A DNA stretch of 64,000 nucleotides from Thozetella sp. PMI_491 (Eukaryota > Ascomycota > Sordariomycetes > Chaetosphaeriales > Chaetosphaeriaceae): NCBI GenBank assembly GCA_021432635.1, contig MU270077.1:147531-211530 (forward strand), read 5' to 3'. Under the pieces are notes generated by a model. It was given only the letters and a program-made list of their open reading frames with translations, was not told the DNA's origin and ran no database searches. Position 1 is the stretch's first letter. Every line of letters begins with the position of its first letter. Position numbers and translations under genes: made by a program. Positions 46,235 through 57,531 of this stretch are shown piece by piece.

Positions 46235-47796
46235 ATGATCGACGTCCAAGAGCTCACCATAGCCCAGGCCCAGAATGGGTTTAGAACGGGGCAGTTCACA
46301 GCAAAGGACTTGTGCTCTTTGTTTCTAGAGCGCATAAGCAGCCTCGACAAGGATGGGCCCAAAATCAACTCAACTATGGCCCTCTCTTCAACAGTTCTCG
46401 GCGAAGCATCTGAACTTGATGACTATTTCCAAAAGACTGGCCAGTTTAAGGGAAAGCTTCATGGAATACCCGTCTTAGTGAAGGACCAGGTGAGACCGTA
46501 AGCTTTGGGACTGGATGGCAAGCCACTGACGGGTTGTAGGCTGACACGAAGGGAATGGTGACAACGTATGGATCTTCCGTCGCGAGGAGCAATATTCCGA
46601 AGCGAGACGCTACGGTCATCACAAAACTCAAAGAATCAGGCGCCTTGATCTTGGGGAAGACCACAATGGCCGAATGGGCCGTCACATGGTTCAGTGCCAG
46701 CAGTGCAACGGATTACGAGTTTACGAGGAACCCTTACAACCTGAGCCACGATGTCGGGGCCTCGTCAGGTGGATCTGGGGCTGCTGTGGCCGCAAACTTT
46801 GCTATCTTGGCGGTGGGCGAAGATACCGGCGGATCTATTCGAGTTCCATCGTCCTTCTGCAATATCGTCGGCCTACGCACAACTCCAGGTCTGATTTCAC
46901 GAGCTGGCTTCTGCCCGCTGGTTGCCCCTCACGATACACCTGGTCCTATGGCTAGGACTGTCACGGACTGTGCCCTGATGCTAGATTGTATGGTTGGATT
47001 TGATCCCCTAGACGAGTTCACAGGTTACGCAGCCACGGCCGCAGCCCTTGGCCTTCCAAGAGGTGGAAGTTATACCTCAACGCTCGAGAGCGGCCACCAG
47101 AAGATCCGAAAGGCAAAAATAGGTGTCATGAGACAGCTTTTTGGGGCTGACTCGGATTCGCATTGCAAAGCTGTCAACGATGTCATCGCAAATGCCATGC
47201 ATAAACTCGAACAGGCGGGCACCTCGTTCGTCGATGTATACGTCGAGAAGCTTGATCACTACATGACATACCCGCAGACATACCTTCAGAGATCGAGGAG
47301 CGATATAAATAGATTTCTCGCGACAAAGCCACACCTCCCCCAAGATATCGCCGAAATCATACCCAAAGTTCCAGAGAAATCCTACCTGGGCATGTTATGT
47401 GCGGTGGCGCATGGGCCGGAAGACCCTTTGACTGATGCAACCTTCGCCGGTCGATTGCTCGAGCGGGATGCCTTCAAACGTAAGATTGACTGCCTTATAG
47501 CGTCAATGGATCTCGATGCAATCCTTTTTCCCGACGTGCAGATCCCCCCGCTCGCCATCGATGATGCGGCTACGGAAAGATTGATGATCAACGGCGAGGA
47601 GAACTTCCCTACCAACACGTTTCTCGCTAGCATTACCCGCCTGCCGGCAATTTCAGTACCAGCCGGTTTTACGAGAGACGGACTCCCCATTGGACTAGAA
47701 CTGGTTGGTTTGGAGCACCAAGAGCAAAAACTCTTGGAGTTGGCATATGGAGTTGAGGCAATTGTAGGAGCTAGGCGGCCGCCCCGCGGCCTATGA
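46235..47796 (+). CDS. Amidase signature family hydrolase (second copy type)
   Basis: Two exons (46235-46489 and 46540-47796) give 503 residues from the ATG of MIDVQELTIAQAQ; the open frame extends upstream but only with TTG and no homology. Catalytic residues are present: Lys in PVLVKDQ, Ser in GASSGGSGAAVAAN and the nucleophile in GEDTGGSIRVPSS. It is a different subfamily from the amidase at 16236: shorter, intron-containing and with the GEDTGGS signature. A broad C-N hydrolase role is expected, in the cytosol or possibly secreted if an upstream leader exon was missed. It lies between a Zn2Cys6 gene and a damaged SDR. Confidence 0.85.
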
Positions 47797-48072
47797 CTGG
47801 AATATTAGCCTCGCAAAATCACCTGAACAACACTAATAGTCAAAATTGCACTTGTTGGTCTTGTTAGCAAGCCCGTGGGGACTCGCCGAATTTGGTCCGA
47901 GATAGCCGCTCTGCCTTTTCGATAAGCTGGGGTTTCACTTATTCAGGTGGTTTACTTCAGACCCTTCTGCCAGCGGTAACTTCCCGGCCAAGAACGGCTA
48001 GGAAAATGTGTTTGAGAGCAACGAAAAGTTGCTCTATTCCTAGATTTACCATCGGCGATTGCCCCCAGATCT

Positions 48073-49171
48073 CTAGACGTACGGTTTCCATTTGGCCTCG
48101 CACCACTCCCAGAGCTTAGTTGCGTATCCAAGCCCGCCTTCCTCGACAGGTGTCATGGCAATGAGAAGATCTCTCCGCGGCTTGATCTCGCTATCTGGGC
48201 GAACCCGACCCCAAGGAATGATGTGTATCCCGCTGTGCTCCATCGCTAAATCCGGCGAAAGTCTAGCAAATAGAAGCGTATATGTACCATAGATGGGCTC
48301 GTAAAGCATAAACGTGTTGAAGAACCACATGAGCAGCGCCGGTGTACCCTCCCATGAGTTGGTCTTCAGATTGCCCGGATTGACTGGCAAACTGAGAATA
48401 TCTTCGGAAGAATGCCGTCGAGCGAACTCACGCCCCAAGAACCACGCTCCGGTTTTGCTCACTGCGTAGTTCTGAATCAAATTCTTGCCTTCAAGCTCGT
48501 CAAAGTTTATCCCATTCCTCGGCGTACTCGTGTCAGCCATCCCGCTCGACATCCAAAGCACGCGTGTGCGGCCACCAAAGCTACCGCGGATCTCACGCTC
48601 TGCGAGGGCTGCCGCGCGAAGTTGTGGCAGAAGAAAGGTCGGTAGGAGCAAGGTCGCGATGCAGTGTACGCCGATCATGGGCTCAAACCCTTGGACAGTC
48701 GGGACGTCTGTCCCTGCCCGGTAGCAACCACCACCTGCGCTATTCCACAGAACGTCAAGCTTGAACTGTTGTTGCGCGAAAGATTCTGCGGCGGATTTGA
48801 CCGACTCTAGATCACTGAGGTCCAATGGTAGAAATGTGAGGGTCCCGCCCGTGGATATCACCTCGTCGATAATGCTTTTTATGGCCCCTCGGCTCTGGTC
48901 TTCTACCAGCAGCCAGTGCTATTAGAATTTGCAGCGCTGTTGTAGAGAGAAGAGATGGGCTACGATTCACCTCCGATCGCGATGCCATGTAAACGGTGCC
49001 GCCAGCTCGATATAGCAGTTTACACAACCCAAAGTCGATCCCAGGATTCCCATCTGTTACTAAGAAGATTCGACCATTTTGCGACCCGGGGGCGACGCTC
49101 GCCTCTGTTAAGACCGGGTGGGGAGGGTACGACTAGTACTTGAAGTTGCAAAATCCTCCAAACAGATCCAT
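48073..49171 (-). pseudogene. Retinol dehydrogenase-like SDR with in-frame stop
   Basis: Exon 2 (48918-48073) encodes a good SDR: LDLSDLESVKSAA, NSAGG, WMSSG and YAVSK catalytic motif, PGNLKT. Exon 1 (49171-48971) reads MDLFGGFCNFKY then TAG at 49133-49135, then continues in frame as HPVLTEASVAPGSQNGRIFLV. The cofactor loop is TDGNPGID instead of TGGNxGIG: the second and last glycines are Asp. A one-base reversion (CAG to TAG) explains the stop and G-to-A changes explain both Asp. I therefore call it a pseudogene. A shorter functional protein from a later start would still have a poor NAD(P) site. Confidence 0.6.
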
Positions 49172-50245
49172 GACTCCTTGGTCTAAGGTGGATTAAATAG
49201 CGGGAAGGCCAGCAGTGTCAATATTAGTTTGTTCCGATTGTAACAGGCGAGTGCCAAGATTGCGATGGAAATCGAAACGACGAGAGCATGCGTTGGCTCG
49301 GTTGCGCTGGGGTCAGCGGATCTTACATGAATGCGATAACGTTATACTGGTAAGTAGTAATACTGTAGCGATCCTGGTTTCATGCATACCTCGATATAAG
49401 TTGCACAACTGCATCCTAGTTCTTGATCAAAAAGGCCCAGATGAGGCAGGGTGTCTTCGTTGTTAGCAAACGTGAAGCAACCTTCGCACCTGCCTGGCAG
49501 CTGCTCTTATGCGGTGAAAGGCTGGGCGGGCATTGGCAACCTAGTTTATGATAGATCTCTCGATTCACATAGGTGACTCTCGGTAGTTTTTAGCAAGCCG
49601 GCATCTCTCCTCGTTAATCACACTTCTACTAACCGGCATCGCGCCGCAGGTCTGCCTCGGTGTCCGTGCCGGTCATGGTCTTTCGGTGCTGTGCCGCACT
49701 CCAATGTAGCCAATGCTGGACTCCCAGTTTTTGGTGACAAAAAGGATTGGTAGTAGACTTGGGCGTACTATCTTTATTCGGAAGCCATCTCCTCATGAAT
49801 GGACTTCGTCCATTATTGGATAACGAAGTCTATCTAAAGCCGAAGCACGCGGAGCTGCCCAATTCTCAGCGTCTTAGTTGCGGAAGCCAAGGCCCGTTCA
49901 TTCACAGCCGAATCGACCGCTTCCGCTTTGGGTATCTAAGGTAGGTACGATAATCCAGAGATGGCTATAAAGCCAAGATCGATGATTTAGACAGTGTAAC
50001 TCTACGGAATACACTTTGGAAATGGAGCAATGGCAGCCAGGCAATGCAATTGCGACTATACTTTATCTGGCATAGCGTTCCTCATATATCTGGCTAGAGA
50101 CTGGTTGGAGTGGATCAAAAGATTTTTGTCTGCCGGACAAAATTGGCAACTGAATCAGTCCCTAAGCCGAAAAAAATTTGAGCAGGTTTAGGACCGGGGC
50201 CGAACGACGCGATAGCAAATCAGCAACCAGATATCCTGTGCGGTC
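49172..50245. other. Intergenic region, no gene seen
   Basis: About 1.07 kb, AT-richer than its neighbours, with only short frames. No repeat or RNA gene recognised. Confidence 0.5.
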
Positions 50246-51172
50246 ATGTCGAGGGGTATGGCGCCTGGTGATGTATTGCCTAAAGAACTCATTGAGGTCC
50301 AGCTAGGGCAAGTAGACCTGCTGGTAGCGATGTATGCGGCAGAAGAAGAAGCAGCGTCGATTGAAGAATCATCTCGAACCATCGTTGGGCAGCTGAGGGA
50401 CTGGTGTAGCAGCGATTCGGAGGCTCCGCCACAAATGTCTGCCGGAAGCATTGGCATACTGCTCAAGATAGGATTGGCCAGCGCGCAAGGAGCACAGCCT
50501 GGTGTCGAACCCTTGGAGCTGGAAATCTCTATCCCTTTGCTGTCCGAAGAGGGTAACTCCGAGGCCCCGTTGGAGCCGCCGGAAGCCATTGTGAGAGTGC
50601 GCCAGCCGGCATGGATGAACAAGGCCGACTTCGCACAGCTGACGGCCGAGATGTCGGATGGCGATTTATTCGCCACCATTGACAACGCTCGTGAGGTGGC
50701 GTCTCGACATCTCTCGCGCTTGCAAGAGCGAGCCACGGACACACCTAGACCGGGAATCCAGGCCAGAAAGGAGCCCATAGTTCGCGTGTGGTTTTACTTC
50801 CCGTCGATAAGTACCCGGGCTAAGCGAGATGATCTAGTCAAGCACGCGCCTGGGTATGGCCTGACGGGCTTCCTTCTCGCTGGAAAACCCGGTCTTCTTT
50901 GCGTGGAAGGGGCGTCGCAACAGGTTGACGACTATATGAAGTTTATCAAGACAGAGAGCTGGGGCGACATCCCAGCGCATCATAAAAAAGTCAGCGAGAG
51001 ATACAGAGAGGCAGGAAGGCATGTTGAGCGGGCATTTGTCGACATGCGCGAAATAACAGACGAAGTCGGCGAGCGGCGTGGCGAGAGGGCTAACCGTCAG
51101 GACATGAAAGCTCTCGAGGCATGGTTGAATGGCATCGGCCTGGGCGGCGCTTTCTCCAAAGTCTTCATATGA
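50246..51172 (+). CDS. RWD domain / DUF1115 protein
   Basis: An intronless 308-residue frame. The first ~130 residues form an RWD-type domain (LPKELIEVQLGQVDLLVAMY...LELEISIPLL), a ubiquitin-conjugating-enzyme-like fold used for protein contacts. The C-terminal ~140 residues match DUF1115, the Prp3 C-terminal-like domain (VRVWFYFPSISTRAKRDDLVKHAPGYGLTGFLLAGKPG). This pairing is seen in conserved eukaryotic RWDD2-type proteins of unknown function. It is probably a housekeeping gene and shows that the locus is not purely accessory DNA. No signal peptide or membrane segment. Confidence 0.8.
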   Translation: MSRGMAPGDVLPKELIEVQLGQVDLLVAMYAAEEEAASIEESSRTIVGQLRDWCSSDSEAPPQMSAGSIGILLKIGLASAQGAQPGVEPLELEISIPLLSEEGNSEAPLEPPEAIVRVRQPAWMNKADFAQLTAEMSDGDLFATIDNAREVASRHLSRLQERATDTPRPGIQARKEPIVRVWFYFPSISTRAKRDDLVKHAPGYGLTGFLLAGKPGLLCVEGASQQVDDYMKFIKTESWGDIPAHHKKVSERYREAGRHVERAFVDMREITDEVGERRGERANRQDMKALEAWLNGIGLGGAFSKVFI

Positions 51173-52599
51173 TACATGCTATATTTTCCTGAAGACCTTT
51201 TCTGCATTTCTGCCTAGCTGCTGCTTGATTGGCACTACTGGACACAGCGACATGTTCAGAGGTCTGCAATGCAGCCAGAATATATCAAGCTCGAATCGAA
51301 TCGCGGGCTGAATGATCCTCTCAGACAGCCACCTCCCACCTCGGCCCTGCCATTCTGTGTAATCTTGGGGTATCGCGCTCGCCGGGATAGACACTTTCTC
51401 CTCACCTGAACACCTCTAGATTTTCCTCCCGGATAGCTAGCTACACTGAGATTCAGCTGCTATGTGCAGCTCAGTCTAGAACTTCGGTAGTGGGAAAGCT
51501 TATATCAAGCTTTGAGGGATATAATACCCCAGCCCATGAAAGATTTATCTCCCGAGGGATATGTCGATGTTGAACGACTCATGTAAACTCTCTGATTGGG
51601 CAGTTGATTTAACACCTGAGGCGATAGTTCTTGGGTTCCCGAGCTTGAGCATCTAATTTTGAAGTGTTTTTTGAGGGAGCATTGTACCTAATGAGGGAAG
51701 AGGAGCTCCAGCGAGACATCTTGCACCCTTCGTGGCCACTTCCATCCCACCACCTCAGCCCGTAAGAAGGCTGCACTTTACACCAGTTATACCCAGCTGA
51801 AGCCGGCGCTCTTCTGTAGAGCCGAACAGGAATCTTGAGTGCTCCAACCCAGGTAAAGCACCCTGCATAGCAGGGGAACAAGAGGCTCAATAAGACAGGC
51901 CGCGTGTCCCCATCATGTGTTGGCACTGCCTCCTTCGTGCTCCATCTATCTCCCACGCCCGCGCCTAGCGATGGCAACTTTGATCGCCACTGCATTCATG
52001 GGTCGTGGACCTGCCTCCGGTCGGTCAGATAAGAATCCGGAAGGACCGTACCTTGGAAAAGATGCAACAGGCTGGGCTGTCGCGCTGCGCTGTACGGCGC
52101 CTGTAGCGCTTGTTTGGAACGTCGTAGAACAATTGTATGTCATGCGGAAGGCACTATATCAAATAGAATTGGCGGTGGGAAACCAAAATAGCTCTAGAAC
52201 CGCTGCGCTTTGATCTCGCTCGTTATCTATCTTGGCTCGCATGATATCCGTAGACACTCTCGGCCTGGGAGTGTGGAGATGACAGGGTGCAGGGAAATTT
52301 GACAAAGCAAAATCTACGGGCATGACGCGCAGAACTCGTTGCTGGTGGGCGACAGGTGGGTCGGTATGTGCGGGAGGGCACGACAGCGGAGTAACGCTAG
52401 ACTATTCCTGTGTGTAGCGAGAGGATCAAACAGGGATGTGGAGGGCTCCTCCTTTTACCACCCTCCATGTGGTTAAATTGGGGTAGAGGCCCAGCCCAGC
52501 GCCGCGGGGGGGGGGCAACGGTTGGCATTGTCCTAATGTGAGGACTCGCGACGTCGTCCTGTACGGCCTTTCGACCTCGTCGCGAACAGCAACGCCACC
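51173..52599. other. Intergenic region, no gene seen
   Basis: About 1.43 kb. It holds a G-run near 52505 and short frames without motifs. One CGG-N5-CCG occurs at 52038-52048 and serves as a background example of that word. Confidence 0.45.
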
Positions 52600-53833
52600 A
52601 TGGCAGGCCAAGAACTCACGGCGGAGAAGGCGGCGAGAGTGCTTCAGAGCATTGGGGTTACCCAGCTGGACCATTACACATACGTCTTGTGTGGATTTTC
52701 CAACGTCGGCGTCGACGCACTCGCGAGTCTGGTAAGTCCAATGACCTTCCCAAGACGAGCATGCGATCCGGTAGCAATCCGGTAGCCAGCCCCCAGGCTA
52801 ACCTGAGGCTAAGGGTGCTTCCTCGGGTGACACCAGCAATGTCTACCAGAGCTTCGATGGAACCCACACCCTCGATAAAACCGTACATGGGATTTCCATG
52901 GATGCAACTACGACGACGTTGGCTCCTGATAAACTCTTCAAACAAGAGGGCCATGAAAGAGGGATGGAACTCGTTCGGGCAGCCTTCCGGGACTGTGAAG
53001 GCTGCATGTACGTTTACGATGTGGCGAACCGGGCAAGCTTCGACAGCATCGCTCGTCTTCACAGCAACATGGATGCCGAACTCCAAGTTACGACCGGCAA
53101 GACATCGCGATCCAGCAAGATCATCAAACCTATGATTGTGATAGCGAACAAAATTGACTTGCCTGAGGCAGAGTGGCAAGTTTCCCACGAGGAGGGGAGG
53201 AGATGGGCAGAATCGATTGGGGCAAAGCTGATGCCCGCTTCGGCCAAAACTGGCGAGGGTGTCATGGACTGCATCCTGTCTATGGCGAGTCAGGCAGTCA
53301 TCACGAGAGCAAGGGTCCACCTAGAAAACGAAACCTTCTTGGCCAGCTTGCTCTCTGACGTGCCCAAGGCTCCCACGGGTATCCGGCCGCCTCCTGGACG
53401 ACAGCATCCCCGGCAAACCGGCACCCAAAGGCCCGAGCAGAAACCAGTGACGAGAAGGGATGAACGGCAAAAGAACCCGGTATTGTATGGAACGGCATCC
53501 GGGACGCCCCAGGAACCACCGAAAAAAGCACTGAAACACGGCGATGAGTCGTCTGGCAAATCGCGGAGCTGGATGAGCAAGCTCTCGGCCGCGCTCCGGC
53601 CGGGGGCTGGACGCACTCGCAATCCGCCGTCTTCACAGCAAACAGGCGGCGGACCAGGTACTGACCGCATTGATCAGGTGCCAAAGAGTACGGAACCAAG
53701 CTTCACAGCCTCATTAAGTTCTCGATCAGTGGCTCCTTCTAACGCGTCGACCGCGAGCTCTTGGCCCGAACTTGGTCATGTAGACTCCAAAGCAGCTAGT
53801 GCACATGCACATGCACATGATACCCGGAGGTGA
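52600..53833 (+). CDS. Ras-like small GTPase homologue with degenerate P-loop
   Basis: Two exons (52600-52731 and 52850-53833) give 371 residues. The N terminus reads LDHYTYVLCGFSNVGVDAL: the P-loop GxxxxGK[ST] becomes G32FSNVG37VD, so the phosphate-binding Lys and the Mg-binding Ser/Thr are gone. The G3 box (DxxG) is also absent. Yet G4 (IANKIDLPE) and G5 (PASAKTGEG) are well kept, as is the CMYVYDVANRASFDSI strand. A basic, Pro/Ser-rich tail of about 150 residues ends with HAHAHAH and no CAAX lipidation box. It may be a pseudo-GTPase or signalling scaffold. A missed exon boundary could explain part of the switch region, but not the P-loop, which lies in mid-exon. Confidence 0.65.
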
Positions 53834-54201
53834 CTTATACGGCCCAAAAACCGAATTACCGTTTAAGCGATCTTCTTGGCATGGAGTTTGGGGCTACCGG
53901 TCAGGTTGTGATTCAAGCATCTTCATCCTAGAAAAATCACCATCTTGCGTATACCTAGGCACATACGCCTACATGAGCGGGACTAGCATGTATTTTTCCA
54001 GCGTGTTGATTAATTGGTTAACTCGTTGAGACGTACGGGATATTTTGAGACATAGAAGCAAGATACCCAACTCTTTCTAGCACAAGATCAAAGTAGTGGC
54101 GAAGCCAACCCATGAGAGGAGCGGCTGTTCAAATACACTTCCGAGAGATCTCGGTTTGAAAATATACCCCATTTTCCCTCCCAGAAACCAAACTTTGAGG
54201 T

Positions 54202-56209
54202 TTAGCGTTTTTGCTGCATGGAGGTAGAGAGCGATTCCCAGAAAACGCATCTTTCCTCTTGGGCTGGGGATACACTCTCCATACGGTTATTATTGAGCTC
54301 GAAGATGAGACGTGAGTGATTAGATGAAGTGGTAGATGCCCACGACTCCCACTGCGGCGCACCCTTGTTCTTCTTTGCGTTTGGGGACAGCGTCCGGACG
54401 AAAGAGAGCCAGTAGCCCATGAGAACAGGGATCATTGGGGTGTTGTAGCTATACCAACTGTCATCGGCTAAACCTTGGACATTATCAGGGCCTAGGACGC
54501 CAGGAAGTTCATAAAGATGCGGTACGCCAAGCCCCGCCACATCGTTCTGAACGTTGTAGATGTTGGTTCTATAGGACCAGGTATGATCGGCGGCGTTAGG
54601 CCAGTGCTTCTGGAAGGCTTTAAGGATGTTGACCCCCACACATGTTAAGCCAGCCTCGCCAAAGGCTGCTGAGATAGAAGGGAACCAGGCCGCATGCTGA
54701 GAAACGGGTTCCTGCAAGGGGTAATGCGCTACAATCCGCGCTGTGTCTTCGTCTGTGAGAGATGGATAGTTAACCTGCATGAATGTGCCGAACTCTTCAG
54801 TAGTAGAAGCATTCGGCGCAAAGTAGGAGCCCTCTGCAGTCTCAAATTAGTCTAATATAGTGGACGGGGCATCTTGGTCCCACCAGATATGACGCGGACT
54901 CACCATTGGTGTCATCTCCGAACAACACAGGTATCTTGACGAAGTTGCCCTTCTCATAAGCATGATAGGGCAGCTCGGGTATCAGTTCGCGGTCGACACA
55001 GGGCGACCAGTAGAAGAGAGGGAGAGGTGTTGGTGGCTTTCCTGGGAAGGGAGAGGGAATGTTGGCCGCTTGCAGCGCCGCTATATCCTTGCCACGGAGA
55101 CAATCAAGTTGATCCGCACTGTTATCGCACTCCAGTTGCTGTGAAACACGGGTGAACTGCCATTCAAGATCCGTACAGTCTGGCTGCGCCGGGAAGAAGA
55201 CGGACTCGGCTATGGCGCCAACGAACAATTTGTCGTCCCTGCCACCGTTGGCAACGAGGTGCAAGGCCACGGAACCCGCGCCAGCTGAGGCGCCATGAAT
55301 GACCACATGGTCAGGATCACCGCCGAACTAGGACAAGTAAGCGTTCTGCGGTGCGGCCTCTGTTGGAATCGACGGACAGGAAGCAGCGCCTCGGGGGACG
55401 GTGAGTTGGGGATTTGCGTACCTTGGCAATATAGTTTTTCACCCATTCAAGGAGAAACCTCTGGTCTTGAAACCCCACGTTGAGATCCCCCTTCTCGCGA
55501 ACCTCATTGCCAGCAAGAAATCCCCATAGGCTTACGCGATAGTTGAAATTGACGAATATCACGCTGCCACCGGACTTTTCAACAACCTCGGATCCGTTGT
55601 AATTAGCATTGGTGTTTTCGATGTATCCTGAGCAAGAATGATATAGTTAGTCGTCTCTGGAAGGAGAGAAAGATATGTCGAGTCGAGCCGCCGAAGATGA
55701 CTAGGATGGCCTCTTACCTCCTCCTTGGATGAACACCCAAACGGGCAGCTTGGACTTGGGCGTTGCTTGCTTGGGCTTCCACACGTTGACGAATAGACAG
55801 TCCTCCGACTGGCCTTGATCAAGCCCGGCGGAGAGACCTAGGCATATATCACCAAACTAGAGTGGACGAAATTTTCAATTAACTTCGAACTCCTTTTCGT
55901 CTAGGATTTCTCCCATACCTTGTTAGCAAGCTGCGGAGTGGAAAACGTCTCTGGCGGTGCAGGCGCCTTCCACCGCAGATCGCTCAACGGCGGTGAAGCA
56001 AAACGCATGCCCAGGAATTGCGAAACCCCGTTTGGGAGCTGCGTCCCAACATAGGTACCATAGTCCAGGCTCACCCGGGCTTCGTCGCTGCATTTGACAT
56101 GGCCGGCATTGGAAGCGGCCAAGGGTACTGCCTGGATGAGTCTGAGGAAGGCACAGACCCAGAAGAACAAAGAACGAAAGCAGAGCAATCCCATATTATG
56201 ATAGTTCAC
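54202..56209 (-). CDS. Secreted type-B carboxylesterase
   Basis: Five exons (56209-55919, 55856-55718, 55627-55422, 55327-54904, 54833-54202) give 563 residues, normal for the cholinesterase/lipase family. A signal peptide covers about residues 1-28. Landmarks in order: [22 protein letters not shown], oxyanion loop VFIQGGG, nucleophile elbow HGASAGAGS, and a late His in [10 protein letters not shown]. Four introns (62-94 nt) all rejoin in frame. It would hydrolyse esters outside the cell or in the secretory path. It lies 1.3 kb from the candidate RiPP precursor on the same strand; any functional link is speculative. Confidence 0.88.
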
Positions 56210-57531
56210 GTACTAAACCACGTGTATATCTAACAGTGGTAAAGAGAGCAGCTGTCGGATTGTATGGGATTAAAGGGTGCTAGGAGACTCAAGAGAATAG
56301 TAGGAGATGAACACTGTCTGCAAAGTCTTTGGGCAAATGATAGTTCTTCGGGAGCCTCATTATATAGTCACGATGAAACCCAATCTTAGAAGTTAACCAT
56401 ATACTGCTCCCACGTTTATTATCACTTTGTAGCCGGACTGGCGGATGCAATTTTGATCTGGCCGCTGTAGCTTTCCCGGGGATTGATTGCAACTTGCGCT
56501 ATCTCCATTGTGTAGGCACAACAAAAAAAAAAGGAAGTCGAGGGTACCATTCAGTGATGTAATCAATACGATTCGGGAAATCAGAGGAGCTGTTTGATAC
56601 GAGTAGTGGCTAGTATTAGCTATCCAATACGAGTGACGGTTAGCCTTCGCAGCTGTGCCGTGGACACTGCGCATCGCTGTGGAACAAAGGTCCCGAAAGA
56701 CTGGGACTAGGCTATTTCATGACCCGGAGAGGTGTGCGGCGGAGGTGAGGCTTGCGGCACGGAACCTGCCACCTTGCCTGAGCCAACATGCGCCGCGTTG
56801 CATGAGCGACACGGAGAATCCTGGAAATCAAGGTGCCGATGGAAAATATACCAGAGATAATTTGTCCGAATTTGAAAGACCCGGATCAACCTAATGGATG
56901 CCAGAGGCCAATAAAACGCCTTGTTTAATTGCCCAGTTAGTACCCCTGTACTCGCCCTCACGTCCTCCGCATGGTATATTCCGTGTGCTGGTGACAATAC
57001 CGGAGGGAAGAAGCGCCTCTCCTTTCGGACGACACTAGGATTTCTCTCACTGCTTGTTGATCGTTACGTCTGAGCTTCCTAGATAGCTGCAGAGTATTAA
57101 GCCGTGTTCTACGGCTCCTATTGGAGCTGCGTTTGATCCCAAGTGGCATTGGATGAGAGACAACGTATTACCCTCATATAGACGATTAGCTGGAGCACTT
57201 CATACAATTTCATGAACAGGTCATGGCAACTTGTCAAGTCCATGCCGTGAATGGGGCAAGGAAAGGAGGTCGGGACCTTAAAATCGAAAGCCATCTCCCG
57301 TGGACTAGCACATCCCTCTCACTTCTCACGTTCACCCGACTTCTAGGAAAAAGAACGGTTCATAAGCGCTAACCATTTTGTGTTAGTTTTTATTGGGACC
57401 GACTTGAAAAGAACAATTTTTCCTGCTTAGAAGGATATGGGAGTGAAACTCATTTTCTCCTGTATCTCTTATCATTTGCTACGTGAGATTTGCCGTCGCT
57501 GGCCTAGTTAGGTGCTGTGCTGGAATCCTGG
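56210..57531. other. Intergenic region, no gene seen
   Basis: About 1.3 kb between the esterase start and the precursor stop. It has an A10 run at 56521-56530 and only short frames. It should contain the esterase promoter and the precursor 3' end. Confidence 0.45.

Noticed and set aside
52038-52048. CGG-N5-CCG site far from the catabolic cluster
   Set aside because: Isolated background occurrence; useful as a control only.
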